Below are positions 1 to 14,948 of a DNA stretch of 64,000 nucleotides, piece by piece. A model generated the notes under the pieces. That model searched no databases. It was not told the origin of the DNA and was given only the letters and a program-made list of their open reading frames with translations. Position numbers and translations under genes: made by a program. The stretch spans positions 496,001 to 560,000 of the forward strand of contig JAIXMP010000001.1 in assembly GCA_025677815.1 (NCBI GenBank), given 5' to 3'. How positions within the stretch are numbered: position 1 is the first letter of the stretch; the number at the start of each line of letters is the position of its first letter. This stretch comes from Phascolomyces articulosus. Lineage: Eukaryota > Mucoromycota > Mucoromycetes > Mucorales > Lichtheimiaceae.

Positions 1-943
1 GCTAAATAATAAAGAAAGAGTTGTTAATAAACATCTTTTCCCTTTCTATTACCATTGATGTTATTATTATTAAATGACTTACGACGCCAACACTTGGGTG
101 TAACACCGGTAGCTTCCTTAACGGCCCGAAGAGACCAATAAAGTTCAGCAACCACCAATTCATTGGATTGAGCAGTCATTTGAGGATGAGACCAAGTATG
201 AAGACAAATGACATGACCATTATTAATAGCGCGCTGAGCAGCTGCAGGATAAGTTACCACATTGGATCCAATATACTATAAGAAATTTCTATAATTAATT
301 GTTTTCTTTCTTTATAGCATTTCTTATTCAAAATACCATGATCCCCAATCAATTGCATGAAAAGAGGGAACAACAACAAACTATAACTTACAAAAAGAGT
401 AGCTGTTTGATTATGTTCAGCCAAAAAATTATACAATTGGGGTTCAGCCCAAGTAGCATCACCTGTATCTGGAGGATTATAAGGACCATCATCGTAAGTT
501 AAACCCCAATCACCCACACGAGGACAATAATAAATATCTTCTGGAAGATAAGTAGCCTTGGGTTTGATACAATTTGTATCAGACCACCAACAATCAGGAT
601 CACTTGCATCATAACCGGACATGTCTAAGTCACCATTGGAAAGAGCCTTATGGACGGTGGCATTGGGAACATGACCCCAATCAATGGCGTTGATAACGGC
701 TTGAATTTCAGGATGATCCGTGGTAGGTTGACCCCATGGTTCAGGATAAGAAGTCAAATTCAATGTTTGCCTTGAAAGTGTGGCATCGGTATTACGACTG
801 GTTTGATATTGAGTAGCCACACCAGATGGGACAGAAAATGAAGGTAACCAAGTAGGAGAAGAGACGGCAAGAATACCAGAATCTGTACTAGTAGTAGAAG
901 ATGTATCAGATGAAGAAGGAGAAGGTGCTGGAGCGGATGACAT
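1..943 (-). CDS. Chitin/polysaccharide deacetylase (NodB family), 3' end outside the window
   Basis: Predicted to remove N-acetyl groups from chitin in the cell wall. Exons 943-392 and 275-83; a third exon starts at base 1 and leaves the window. Introns 391-276 and 82-2 have GT..AG borders and the phases fit. The NodB signatures are visible: a metal-binding YDDG motif (D151, D152), HTWSH (H210-H214) and CWR at the last intron, where the family has RPP. The N-terminal part is Ser/Thr-rich. The ATG at 943 gives no visible signal peptide, and there is no ATG on this strand for over 200 bp upstream. A pyrimidine tract ending in AG about 15 bp before the ATG could be an acceptor for an unseen exon encoding a signal peptide. 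The paralogue at 7424 points the other way. Family sure, start unsure. Confidence 0.9.
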
Positions 944-3213
944 TTTTTGACAATGCTTGAAAAAAGAGAAACTAAAAAGAAAAAGGGATAGCTAAATACT
1001 TTATTTTTTTTCTTTTATAGTTTTTTTTTTAACTCTGAGTAAAAAAAAAAAAAGTATAAAATTAGAAAAATACTACGAGAATAGTTATCAAGTGTTGTGT
1101 GTGGTAATGGATTGATATATATATATATATATATTGTAAACGAATAAGGCGTTTCTTTTTTTTTTATCCTCACATCTCAATTCGACAAGTAACCATGTTC
1201 TTGTTGTTATTGTTTATATCATCATTACGCACTTGTAATGTGTGTTCATGTCGTACATAAAAGTATAAACAATAATAATCTATATATATACTTTTTATAT
1301 ATATTTATACATCACAGTTTAAAATGAGGCGTTCAATCTTTCTTGGCATGATTCAAAGAGTTCAAAAAGAAAAAGAAAAAAAAAAGTGCATTACAATAAA
1401 CGGAATTAATTTTACCCAATTAAATTTTCTAAATTTGGTGAATTTGTTTTTTTTTAGGGGCGCAAGTTGTGTGTACAAAAAAAAAGCTTGTTTTCTACCT
1501 TTGTAATATATATATAAAGAGAGAGAGAGAGAGAGGGAAATTGAGTTTATTTTCATATATATATAATAATAATAACAACAAGCCAAATCCTCTTATTAAT
1601 CCCGCGCTCTCCTTTTTTTTTTCTTTTTACTTTTTCTATAAGTTACTAATATGAGAGTACACCTTTTTATATTTTATGATAAACTTTTGCCACTTTATTT
1701 TTGGGATCTCCTTTAAATATGATTATTCATTCATCATGAATAAAAGTCTCCTACCTATTTGATGATCATTCTCAATGGAAACATAGGCGAAAAGTAATAT
1801 AAAAGTTAAAAGTAGTAACGTTATTATAATAATAACTCGCATGTCTTTCCGTTCATGGAGAGAAAAGAAGATGCATTATGCAAACCTACTTTTTATTATT
1901 CAACCCACTAAGAATACTTGTTTTATTTTACATCCTTACTATTGTATATAGACTATAACATTTTAAGGGGGGGTGTGTGTTGATATACTACGTAATAATA
2001 ATAATAATAATAACACAAGTACTAATGATAATGAATGAATGAATTTGGGGAAACCCATCACCCCCTTATTAAAAAAAAAAGTGGGTTTATAGGTGGGTAG
2101 TACAACACACAGACTCTCTCTCTCTCTGTCTTTCTTTTTATTTCGGACTTGTTCCATTAAGGTTTTTTACAGTTTTCATAAGTAAAATTAGGATACATGT
2201 GCTTTTTACATATTTCTTTTCCTTTTTATATTATTTTTCATATTACATGTTGGTTTTTTATATACTTTTATAATGAAATCTATCTCAAGAGGTTTTTTTT
2301 TAAATCATTCTCTAGAATGATTGGATTATCAATGTATATGTGGTTGTACATTATAATGTCTTATTAAATGTGGGATCGACTTTTTATTATGTCTCATTAG
2401 CAATGGTTGTACTACATTCATTTGACGACGGAGATCCTCTTTTTCTTCTTATTCTTCTTGTTCTACATTATCCTTGATAAAACTTACCCGCGCATCCCTC
2501 CTCTCTGGAAAAACTCCCTGGTTTTTTTTTTTTTTACTTACTATAAACCCTCCTCTCCCCTCGAGTGATTGTTTTTTTTTTTTTTTTGGCTTGATTGAAT
2601 CGGGGTGGCAAAGGGTTAAAGAAACTGAGGGAGGATAAGTATATAAAGGGATCATGTTTGAAAGTCATCCGAGAAGAAAAAAAAAAGGAGGATGATCGAT
2701 TATGTTATTATTGAAGAAGAATCAAGAAGAAATCAAAATGGGGTGAAGAACGACAAAAAAAAAAGCACATGGGCATTTGTTATTGTTCATGCCTTGGTCA
2801 AATAACAATAAATCATTATAAACAATAACAATAAAAAATGACATATGACTTATTCTTATAAATAAGTATATTAGTTCTTCTTATTGAAGAAAGAAATGGA
2901 TTTACCCTTAAAAAAACAACCCCGAGTTTGACAACTCTCTCATATTCCCAGGGGAGTAAAATAAGCATAAGAAATGCGGAAATCTAATCTTGTTTTACCT
3001 GGGCAACTGGGGTTATTTTATTTTGGAGCTAAAAAATGAGATGCGTTGTTTGTTAAGAATAGATATGTAAAATAATATAATAATACAATAGAGTTTACAA
3101 AGTGATGTTGTTTCTTTCATTGTTGTTGGGGACCTTGTATTACACACCGACATTCCAAAAAACGGAATTGATGTGTACCATTCTCTCTTGTTATAAAAAA
3201 AAAGAGCGGCTTT

Positions 3214-3245
<32 letters not shown>

Positions 3246-3321
3246 TTATTATTATTTTCAAAGCGATCGCTGGGTAACCTTGCAAGTCAGATAGATTGGG
3301 TTACCCGGGGCAAAAAAAAAA

Positions 3322-3357
<36 letters not shown>

Positions 3358-4268
3358 TATCATAACAATAATAAGAAAAAACCAGACGATGTTTTTTTAT
3401 ATATAAAAGAGAAAGAAGAAAGAAACACAAAACAACAACTTCATTGTGTATCTATTTCACTTATTATCCAATGTAACAATAATAAATGATGTATCCCCAT
3501 TCTCTTTCTTTCTCTGCCTCATCTATCTAACTCTCTATCTATCTATGTAGTTAGTTAGTTAGTTAGTTATTTCATCATCAATCTATTTAATAAAATAATT
3601 CATTTTTTTGTTGAAATTGAATGGAAATGATGTGTGTGTGTGTGTGTGTGTATTGTGCGTGCGTTGCGTGTGTGTAAAAAAAAAGTTACTTTTTAAAAGT
3701 CAGTTTATATTCTTTTACGCGAGTCCCCAGGCCACCCGCATTTTTTTTTTTTTTGATGTTCCCCTCGTCTCTCTCTATTTCTATTTCATTTTAGAACTTA
3801 CTGTGATTATTATTATTATTCTGATTCTTATTATTGTGTGTGTATGTGTGTGTTATAATAATAATAATAATCATATAATAGCTATTTAGTATTAGTACCA
3901 GTTTATAATCAATCAATCAGTATTGTTGTTTATTGTTGATTGTTGTTGTTCTTTTTGATTTCACATTTTTTTAGCCTTTTCTTTCTCTTTTTTTTTCCTC
4001 TTTTTTTTTTCACAAATCGCAAAAAAGAAAGAAGCATCATTCCCCCCCCTTTTTTTTGGTTTTCTTTTCTTCTTCCTCTTCTTCTTCTTTACGTTTTATA
4101 CAACTTATCCAACATTTAAACCTCTTCTTCCCCTTTTCTCTTTTTCTTCTTTCTTTTTATACATATATTTATATATTATATCTTATATCATTTCTATTCC
4201 CTTTACTTAACTTCCTCTTTCTTTCTTTCTTTCTTTCTTTCTTTATTTTATTTATATATTTATATATC
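944..4268. other. Intergenic region, low complexity
   Basis: No gene could be supported in 3.3 kb. Open frames here are short and driven by homopolymers. The region holds (TA)n near 1110-1130 and 3212-3240, GA tracts near 1520, a TTA run at 3320-3352, a TTAG run near 3550-3570, GT runs near 3630-3680 and long pyrimidine tracts from 3960 to 4260 that probably form the 5' leader of the HMG-box gene. A TATA-like motif for the deacetylase lies near 1010 on the minus strand. Confidence 0.6.
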
Positions 4269-6292
4269 ATGATGCGACTTGTTTCGTCGTCCAATACTTC
4301 ATTGTCGTCACCCGACGCGCCACTTTCTCATTATCCATCTTCTTCTGTACGTTCATCCGCTGCTGTGATGGTTGTGGAAGAATCCACCACACCACCACCT
4401 TCTTCTTCTTCTACGACTACATTGGAACTCCCACCCATTCTGGACCTGTCAACCAGTATGCTATCATAACTAAAAAATGAAAAAAAAAGAGTGATGCGGT
4501 TTTCGGTGGTAGTGAAAGAGAAAAAAAAAAGGGGGAAAGAAATAAAAGTGTTGTGATCATTTTATACAATGATAATAAAGAATAAGTATAATAATAATAA
4601 TAAATCTTAATAAAAATCTTTCTATTTAAAAAAAAAACAATAAAAATAATAAAGGTATACGTCCACCATCTCCTTCATCACCCAACAAAAAAGATGAACC
4701 GTCATCTCATTGTCAAGATGAACAATCCCCATCATTACAAAAACAACAAGGTGCACCTGCCTTTTTGGAACCTACTCCACAACTGGAGAATCATCGACAT
4801 TATGAATCCGTATTTCGACCTCATTTATTTTCTGCTTTAAAAGAAAAATTGGATCGACGTCATTCATTATCTCCTTCTTCATCACCACCTTCTTCATCTA
4901 CTTCTACAACAGCAACATCAACAACGGGTACAACCACACCCACTTCATTTGAAAGGCAATATCCTCGGAAATGGAAATTTTTTGCCCACAAGATACCCTC
5001 GCTGCAGATACCCGTTCCGCGCCGATCTTCTTCTTCTTCATCTACTACTTCTTCACCACCTTTACTTCAACCCAAATCACATCATCCTCATCATCATCAT
5101 CATCCTTTACAGCAATCTTCTTCTTCTCAACAACAACAACCACAACACGTGCCTTCTAATGTTACCTTATCTACTAATACAACAACTACAACAAAACAAG
5201 AAGAATCAAGAGAAGATTATTCTCCCATGTCACCTACGATGGCCACTGCTTCAGCTGCTGCTGCTGCTTCTGCTGTGCAGCATCATCCTGGTTCAACCGT
5301 GGCGGAATCATTTCTAAATTGTCTCCGATTATCTTCTTTGCGTAATCATCATCATAGTAACAATAATAATAATAATAACCATTCACATCAGCAACATGAA
5401 AACCATACCCCACCCCCTTGCTCTTTATCCTCTTCTTCTTCAACAACCAATGATACAAGTTCTAATAGTAGTAGTGATGATGAAGCATTATTAGAAGAAC
5501 AAGATGAAGCGACTCGTATGGCTGCTGAAGCACTTGCTTTGGCTTCAGCAGATGCACATCATCGTGCCGCACAAGAAGAACAGCTCGTATCACTTGTGAT
5601 GCAAAGTAAACAAGCTTCTTCAACGGGTCTGGATCATACTAAATTCTTGACAAAAAATGCACATATTAAAAGACCACGAAATGCTTGGATTCATGTAAGT
5701 CATCTATCTCCTTCTTTTCTTTGTTTTTTTTTTATAACTACTTTTTTTTTTCTCATATGTTTTTTTTCATTTTTTTTTAGTTCCGATGTCATTATGGTCA
5801 AGCATTAAAAACACAAGATCCGACTTTACGTGCAGAAGAAATCTCAAAGTAAAGAATTATATATCCCTTTTTTTTTGCCCTCAACCATCCAAGAGACACT
5901 CATCCTCTCCCCCCCTTAACCTTCTTCTATTCAAATAACAACAAACAAAATAACTCACTCAAAAAAACTGTGTTTTTTTTATTAGACGTGCATCACGGCG
6001 CTGGGCTCGTTTAACGGAGAAAGAAAAGAAACCATGGCATGATTTAGCAGAACAAGAAAAATTGGCTCATAAAGAAGCATTTCCAGAATATAGATATTGT
6101 CCTAAAAGACATTCATCTTCTTCATCTGCTTCTTCTTCTTCGTCTTCTTCTTTATCTACACCTTCACCTACAACAACATTACTTTACCACGATGCAGCTG
6201 CAGTGGTCGAGGCACATGCTGCGGAAGCTCAATCCGGTCTAGGTGACACCAGCGGTCACCGGTACAAGAAAGCCAGACGGCGGACAAAGTAA
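4269..6292 (+). CDS. HMG-box transcription factor, 533 aa
   Basis: Sequence-specific DNA-binding regulator, expected in the nucleus. Exons 4269-4455, 4655-5694, 5781-5848 and 5986-6292 join in frame. The HMG box covers about residues 400-473, starting with RPRNAWIHFR and ending with the PEYRYCPKR segment typical of SOX/MATA-type boxes. The conserved Trp pair (RRWARL and PWHDLA) is present. It is split by two introns, one after NAWIH and one inside the ISK turn. The rest is low complexity: poly-Ser, poly-His, poly-Asn and poly-Gln runs and an acidic patch before the box. Two ATGs lie side by side at 4269 and 4272; the first was taken, after a long pyrimidine leader. The zygomycete sex-locus neighbours (triose-phosphate transporter, RNA helicase) are not seen, so this is probably not SexM or SexP. 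Targets unknown. Confidence 0.88.
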
Positions 6293-7423
6293 ATAAAATG
6301 CAAGCTACGTAACCCATTTATACATATTGTACAAAAATTATTTTTACACAACAAGCAACAAACAATCAATTTATTACAATCACACAATCACACACACACA
6401 CACACACACACAACATTTCACATATATATAAAAAAAATTGAGGAGGATGGATCATGAATGAACAAAGATGATGAATCATTGATGCGTGAATAGTATTGAT
6501 TCATTCCATTCTTTCTCTCTCTCTATACAACACTTTTTTTATTTTTATTTTTTTTTTCTACACACACAATTTATACAATTTCACACACACACACAAACAC
6601 ACAACACACATTTATACACCACAACAAACAACACATTTCTTTTTCTTTCTATACCAAGTTCTTTCTTTTGTAATTTCCTCTACATTTGTTTTTAATTTTT
6701 TTGGAGGAAGAAAAAAAAATCTTTTTCTTTTGTTCTTTTTTTTCGTTTAGGTTCTTTTTTTTTTTATTTAATGCACTTTTTTTTTTGTATTTAAAAATCT
6801 TATTAAAAAAATATTCCATGTTTTTTTCTCCTTTTTTTTTTCTTTTTTTGCCACGTACAAAAAGTATAAAAAAATGACACGCGATTTCCCTTTGATTTTA
6901 CTATTGTCACTGACATGTAAATGAGTTATGTTGTGTTATATAAAAAAAAAGAAAAGTACTCCGCCGTTTTTGTCAACCTTACCTCTTTCTTCTTTACCTC
7001 CTCCTCCCCCTCCTTCTTTTTAAGGGTGATCACTATTACTTTTTTAAACAAGTTCCCCCCCCTCTCTTTTTCTTTAAAAGTGCTTCAAGTAAAAAAAAAA
7101 GTGGCAATCGTAATAAAGCTTTAATGATCTTATTGTATATGATATAAATGATGTACAATGGGTTTTTTTTTGTTATGGAATCAGAAAAAAAAATGTTGAA
7201 TACGTGATCGGGATCGACTTATTTCTTAATATAAACCTCCCTCTTTTATTATTATTATTATTTTTTGTTTTCCCGCAAAAGAGGACGTGCATATCGTTTT
7301 TTTTTTCTTTCTTTCTTTCTTTCTTTGAAGAAAAAAAAAAGTAAAAAAAAAAAAAAGATATTCATAACGAGAGCATCAAGGACAACAACAGAAAGATTAT
7401 TTCTTTGTTGTTATTGTATAACG
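6293..7423. other. Intergenic region between HMG-box and deacetylase genes
   Basis: No gene supported. The region contains CA repeats near 6390-6410 and 6585-6605, T-rich stretches from 6530 to 6850, and A/T homopolymers up to the start of the next gene. It should include the 3' UTR of the HMG-box gene and the promoter of the deacetylase. Confidence 0.55.
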
Positions 7424-8852
7424 ATGCTATTATCAACCCACATGTTTGCTGCAGTTGTTGTGATAGCAACAAATAACATCATGATGATGACAGCTCCGAC
7501 CATAATAAGAACACAAATGTCGCCACGACAACATCCACAAATGATTTCGGATGTCAAACCCACTTTTTTTTTATTATCAGGCAATGATCATCCTAATAAG
7601 AATTCTCCTCCGAAAGATCCTCATGATACTATGACTATAAGGACGAGTCAAAATAGAAGAATCACTAATAATAAAAAAGATTATCCGTCACCATGGAAAA
7701 TCCCACCGATTGATTCATTTCAAATTCAACATATCCTTCGGCATGTTATTGATTGGTCTCGGGTTCCCAAAGCACCGATCCGTCAATACAATCATAAAAA
7801 TAACACTTTAGTCACTCAAGACTATGATACGAAATTAGATCCAGATTGTTGGTGGAGTGCTACACGTTGTACAATACCCAAACATAAGGATCTTACTTTT
7901 TTACTAAAAATTCATCAGGATATTGAATATTGCCCCAATGTGGGTGATTTTGGATTGGTAATTTTTTTAATATTATTAATATTATTATTATTATCAATCC
8001 AAGTAGAACGAAATGATAATGACAATATATATAACCCGTTTTTATTTTTATTTTTATAATAGACGTTCGATGATGGACCACTGACTTTGGAAGGAGGTGG
8101 TGCAGTTGCAGAACCTTATTTTTATCAATTTTTAGCCAAACATCATCAACAAGCTGGACTATTCTGTAAATAGTAAATAATAATATAATGGTGATGTGAG
8201 AGCAAAACCCACTTTTTTTTTTTACTCACAATAAGAAATATAAAAAAAAAAAGTCATAGGATCCAATGTTCTTAATGCTCCACCCGAAGCTCTTGAACGT
8301 GCACTTTCCGATGGTCATACCATCTGTGTTCATACTTGGTCTCATGTACGACTGACCACTTTAACCAATGAAGAAATTGTTGCCGAACTCTATTGGACTT
8401 TACGTATTATAAAAGATACTATGGGTATTACACCTAAATGTTGGCGACCTCCTTTTGCCGATGTAGATGATCGTGTTCGTGCCATAGCTCATCAAATGGG
8501 TCTTATCTATTGTATTCAACTCGATTATGATGCACAAGATTTTCGATTACCTGGATATCATAGTTCGGGGGAACATTGGCGTACAGATCAAGTCGATGCT
8601 TTGTTTCAAGAATGGATAGAGGCTTATCAAAATGGAACGGATCGTCATCATGGTCATATTGTGGTTCAACATGAATTGAATCCCAATACAGTTGCCATGG
8701 CAGAAAAATGGTTGCCTCGTTTACAAAAAGTGTTTCGTGTAGTGTCTTGGTCACAATGCATGAATGTTTCCAATCCTTACTGGGAAGAGGCATTTATTTA
8801 TCCAACAGATGATGATGATGATACAAAGAGGAGGAGGATGACTCCTCTCTAA
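7424..8852 (+). CDS. Chitin/polysaccharide deacetylase (NodB family), 411 aa
   Basis: Predicted secreted or wall-bound metal-dependent chitin deacetylase. Exons 7424-7957, 8063-8165 and 8254-8852. The ATG at 7424 was chosen because it begins a hydrophobic leader (about residues 1-20). The motifs are complete: TFDDG (179-183; D181 is the expected base and D182 binds metal), HTWSH (239-243), RPPFADVDDR, and VVQHEL carrying the expected acid/base His. The C-terminus is Asp-rich and then Arg-rich. Compared with the paralogue at 1-943, it has an extra intron just before TFDDG, an intron after GLF that is shifted by one base, and no intron after CWR. The two copies have therefore diverged in structure and are not a recent duplication. 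Confidence 0.93.
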
Positions 8853-9293
8853 AAATGATACATCCATATATATATATATAGCCCTTCTTTATGCATCTTT
8901 TTTTTTTGCCTTGGTTGGTCCCGTTACGTTGACTTTTCCTTCCCCCTTACTTACTCTCCCTCTCACTCTTTTATCAAATCAATATTATGCAATGGGCATA
9001 TATATATATATATATATATTACATGTCTATTATAAAAATAAGGGTATGAATCATGCAGTGGATTTAGTAGACAAAGGATTTCTTTTTTTTTATAATATTT
9101 TATTGATTTTGGAATTTCCATGATACATACGTAAGAAGGGAGAGAGAAAGAGAGAGAGAGAGTAGAACAAGGGAGATAGATACTCCCGTATCCATAGATA
9201 TATATATACAAGTTTCTTTTTTTTTCGACAGGAAACAACAATCATCAGGAGAGAAGAAGGGACTTGTTTTAAAAAACTACTACGAGTATAATA
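8853..9293. other. Intergenic region, convergent 3' ends
   Basis: Convergent 3' ends of the deacetylase and the UBR7-type gene. It contains (TA)n near 8866-8880, 9000-9020 and 9198-9208 and a GA tract near 9140-9163. No gene seen. Confidence 0.5.
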
Positions 9294-11044
9294 TTATTTT
9301 TTTGTCATTTGTTCCAATCGTTTTTCTTCAAAAAATTGTCGAATATGAGATTCTGTCACTACTTCATCGGATTCTTTAAACTTTTGTAAAAAGTCCTTGA
9401 TTTGTGAAGATAAGGTGGTATATGCCATGATACTTTCCATGGCTTGTACTCGATCCATACGCATCATATGTTCCATACCAGCATCCATTAATGATTTTCC
9501 TATGTAAATTTTTTTTTTAAAAAAAATGAGGTTATTTCACTTTTTTTTTTGACAAAAAAGATGAGATGCACTTTGAAAGGAAAAAATAAAGATAGAGGAG
9601 TGTTATCGGGTAAAGGGAAAAGGAATGGAAGGAGTAGTTCATCTTTTTTTTTTACCTGCATCTTCATCTTCTTCAGGTTCAAACGTTTCTTCTTCTGATA
9701 ATAAATAATCCACCTTATTCTTTTTATATGCTTGTTCACACTATATGAAAAAATATTAATAGATAAGGTTAGCAATGGAGCATGTTATCCTTGAAACTAA
9801 AAAAAAAATGGAGTATTTCACTTGATTACCTCTTTGCATTGACACAATTGGGATCGCCATCCTTCTTTAAGAAATATTTCAATTTGATATTCCTCCTTGT
9901 AATTTGCTATCGAAAAGTTATGAATATATGAGGGGTTACTTTTACATTATACATTGATGCAATCCCTTTCATTCTTCAGATAAGAGAGTAAAAAAAATGA
10001 CATCATAATGGTGATGGAATAGATTACCTCGTTTACAAGAAGAAATAGGTTGTTCTTCTGACATTTGTTCTGAACTTGTTGTGGAGAGTGTTTTGATTTT
10101 TGTTTGATTATCTTCTTCCTTTGAAGCGCTAGCTTCTTCTTCCACTTGTTCCAATTTACGTTTTTGCCCTGCTACTGGTGTTGGTTCTGCAGATTCCATT
10201 GGCAATGTGGTTGGCGTCACCCATTGATTTATTTTTTCATTATTTTTTGAAATACCAAGACTGATCCAAGTATCTGGTTTTTGGATCAAAAAAGGGTATT
10301 TTTTCGTACAATCACGACAGATATAACTTTCGAAATCTTCGACATTTGAGGGTATTTCACCAATACATCGATCATGGAACCAATCTTCACATACAACACA
10401 CTAGATATATATATATATATATTTAGGTGTTACATCTCTTGATATCATCCTCTCTACCCTTCCAAAAACAATCACTCTTTCTTTTTCTCTTACCTGATAC
10501 ATTGTTCCATCTTCTTGATCTGGGTCATAATGCTTATCACATCTGTATATTATAAAATAATATGATTATTTATGCAAAATGTCTTCACCCCGCTCTCTCC
10601 CTCTCCAACACCTTTCTTTTTTTCCACAGATATATATACATATATATATATAATTTACCTGCAATAACGACCTCGAAAATTATGATTATATTTATTTTCA
10701 GGGTTAGGTTCCTTATTTTCGCGCAATGTACAACATGCCGATTCACTTTTTTGGTTTGTTTTCTTAATACCACAATCACAACGAAAATGACGTTTGGGGA
10801 ACAATTCAAAAAGTTCATGATCGGCATGACAAGCAATAGAACAACTATAACAAAAACCAGCCAAATCTTGTTCATTGGGATAACAGGTTTTGCAGGAATA
10901 TAACGCTTGACGAATATATCCTTGATCAAACGTACACGTTTCAAACTTGCCCGGTAATACTTGTTGTGCTTCTTGTTCTAGTTTTTGTTGTTGATCAACA
11001 ATATCGACGGCTGTTATGATTTGGTCATTATCTTGTTCTGTCAT
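9294..11044 (-). CDS. UBR7-type protein (UBR box plus PHD finger), 391 aa
   Basis: Matches the UBR7 / fission yeast mlo2 architecture. In animals UBR7 is a chromatin-linked putative ubiquitin ligase; the role here is inferred. Exons 11044-10659, 10542-10494, 10400-10028, 9906-9830, 9740-9656 and 9499-9294. The UBR-type zinc finger lies at about residues 36-128, with many paired Cys/His (for example CKTC, CYSCSIACH, CDCG). The PHD finger follows at about 129-190, beginning RCDKHYD and containing CVVCEDWFH and CRDC. A short Glu/Ser-rich linker and a conserved-looking C-terminal helix region follow (GKSLMDAGMEHMMRMDR). No RING or HECT domain is present, as in UBR7. It is divergent to MCM5. The 49-nt second exon sits between the two fingers. 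Confidence 0.93.
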
Positions 11045-11730
11045 TATGTTGTTGCCGTTGTTTTTTTTTTTTTTTTTTTTTTGGTGGTGGGTGAATTGTT
11101 GTGTGAAAAAAAGAGAAAGAGAAAAAAAAACGCGTATCAATATTTTGCGGAATGAAATTATTTCCTTTATGCTTCCCCTCTCATAACACGTTCGCGTTCA
11201 TTTAGGATATACGTACTTTCTCTCCCAAGTTATATCGAATTGATGATAAATAAAGGTTGTTTATATAATAGCTTATAAAATGGAATGTTATTATAATGAT
11301 AGTGAATATCCATACAACGCAATAATTTATTACTCTCTATTCTATTATATATCTCCACAGATTAGTATAACTGACCAACCTTGTCTTATGTATTCTCTCT
11401 ATATATACATAAAAGAAAAATAATACCTAGTTTTCTATCCTCATTGCTCTTGAAAATAAATAAAGAAAATATTTTATCATTTTAAGAATATATAAATATA
11501 TGTTGATAATAACAAATTTACATGATCTCCTTGAACGGCATTTACCTTATTGGCTGAGAGAAAATCGCGTAGAAAAGCGTGACTTTTGGTGAGAGTCAGA
11601 CGCGAAAAAAACAAAAAAAAAAAGTCTGTCAGGAACCGGAACCGAAAAAAAAATACGCGTTCATCGAAAATTTTCTTTCTCTCTTTTCTTTCTTTTAAAC
11701 CCTATATTTTAACTTTTTAATAACACCATC
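11045..11730. promoter_or_regulatory. Divergent promoter region UBR7-type / MCM5
   Basis: 686 bp between two divergent ATGs. It holds two exact ACGCGT motifs (11130-11135 and 11655-11660) and a CGCGAAA motif (11601-11607). These match the MCB and SCB elements bound by MBF/SBF-type factors in yeasts. The motif match is direct; the function is inferred from the MCM5 neighbour. Pyrimidine-rich leaders lie next to both starts. Confidence 0.6.
11655..11660 (+). promoter_or_regulatory. MluI cell-cycle box upstream of MCM5
   Basis: Exact ACGCGT 71 bp upstream of the MCM5 ATG. An SCB-like CGCGAAA lies at 11601-11607. MCM genes are classic G1/S targets of MBF, so this fits the gene. Confidence 0.6.

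Positions 11731-14948
<3,218 letters not shown>

Noticed and set aside
3013..3365. Frames of 87-90 codons on both strands
   Set aside because: They are read from (TA)n and (TTA)n tracts and homopolymers; composition is that of random AT-rich DNA.
3540..3575. TTAG repeats as telomere-like sequence
   Set aside because: The unit is a plain 4-mer, short, interstitial and lies among other microsatellites.
4269..6292. HMG-box gene as the SexM/SexP mating locus
   Set aside because: The triose-phosphate transporter and RNA helicase genes that flank the zygomycete sex locus are absent; chitin deacetylases flank it instead.
10562..10944. Plus- and minus-strand frames overlapping the UBR7-type gene
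   Set aside because: They are shadows of the UBR-box exon in other frames.
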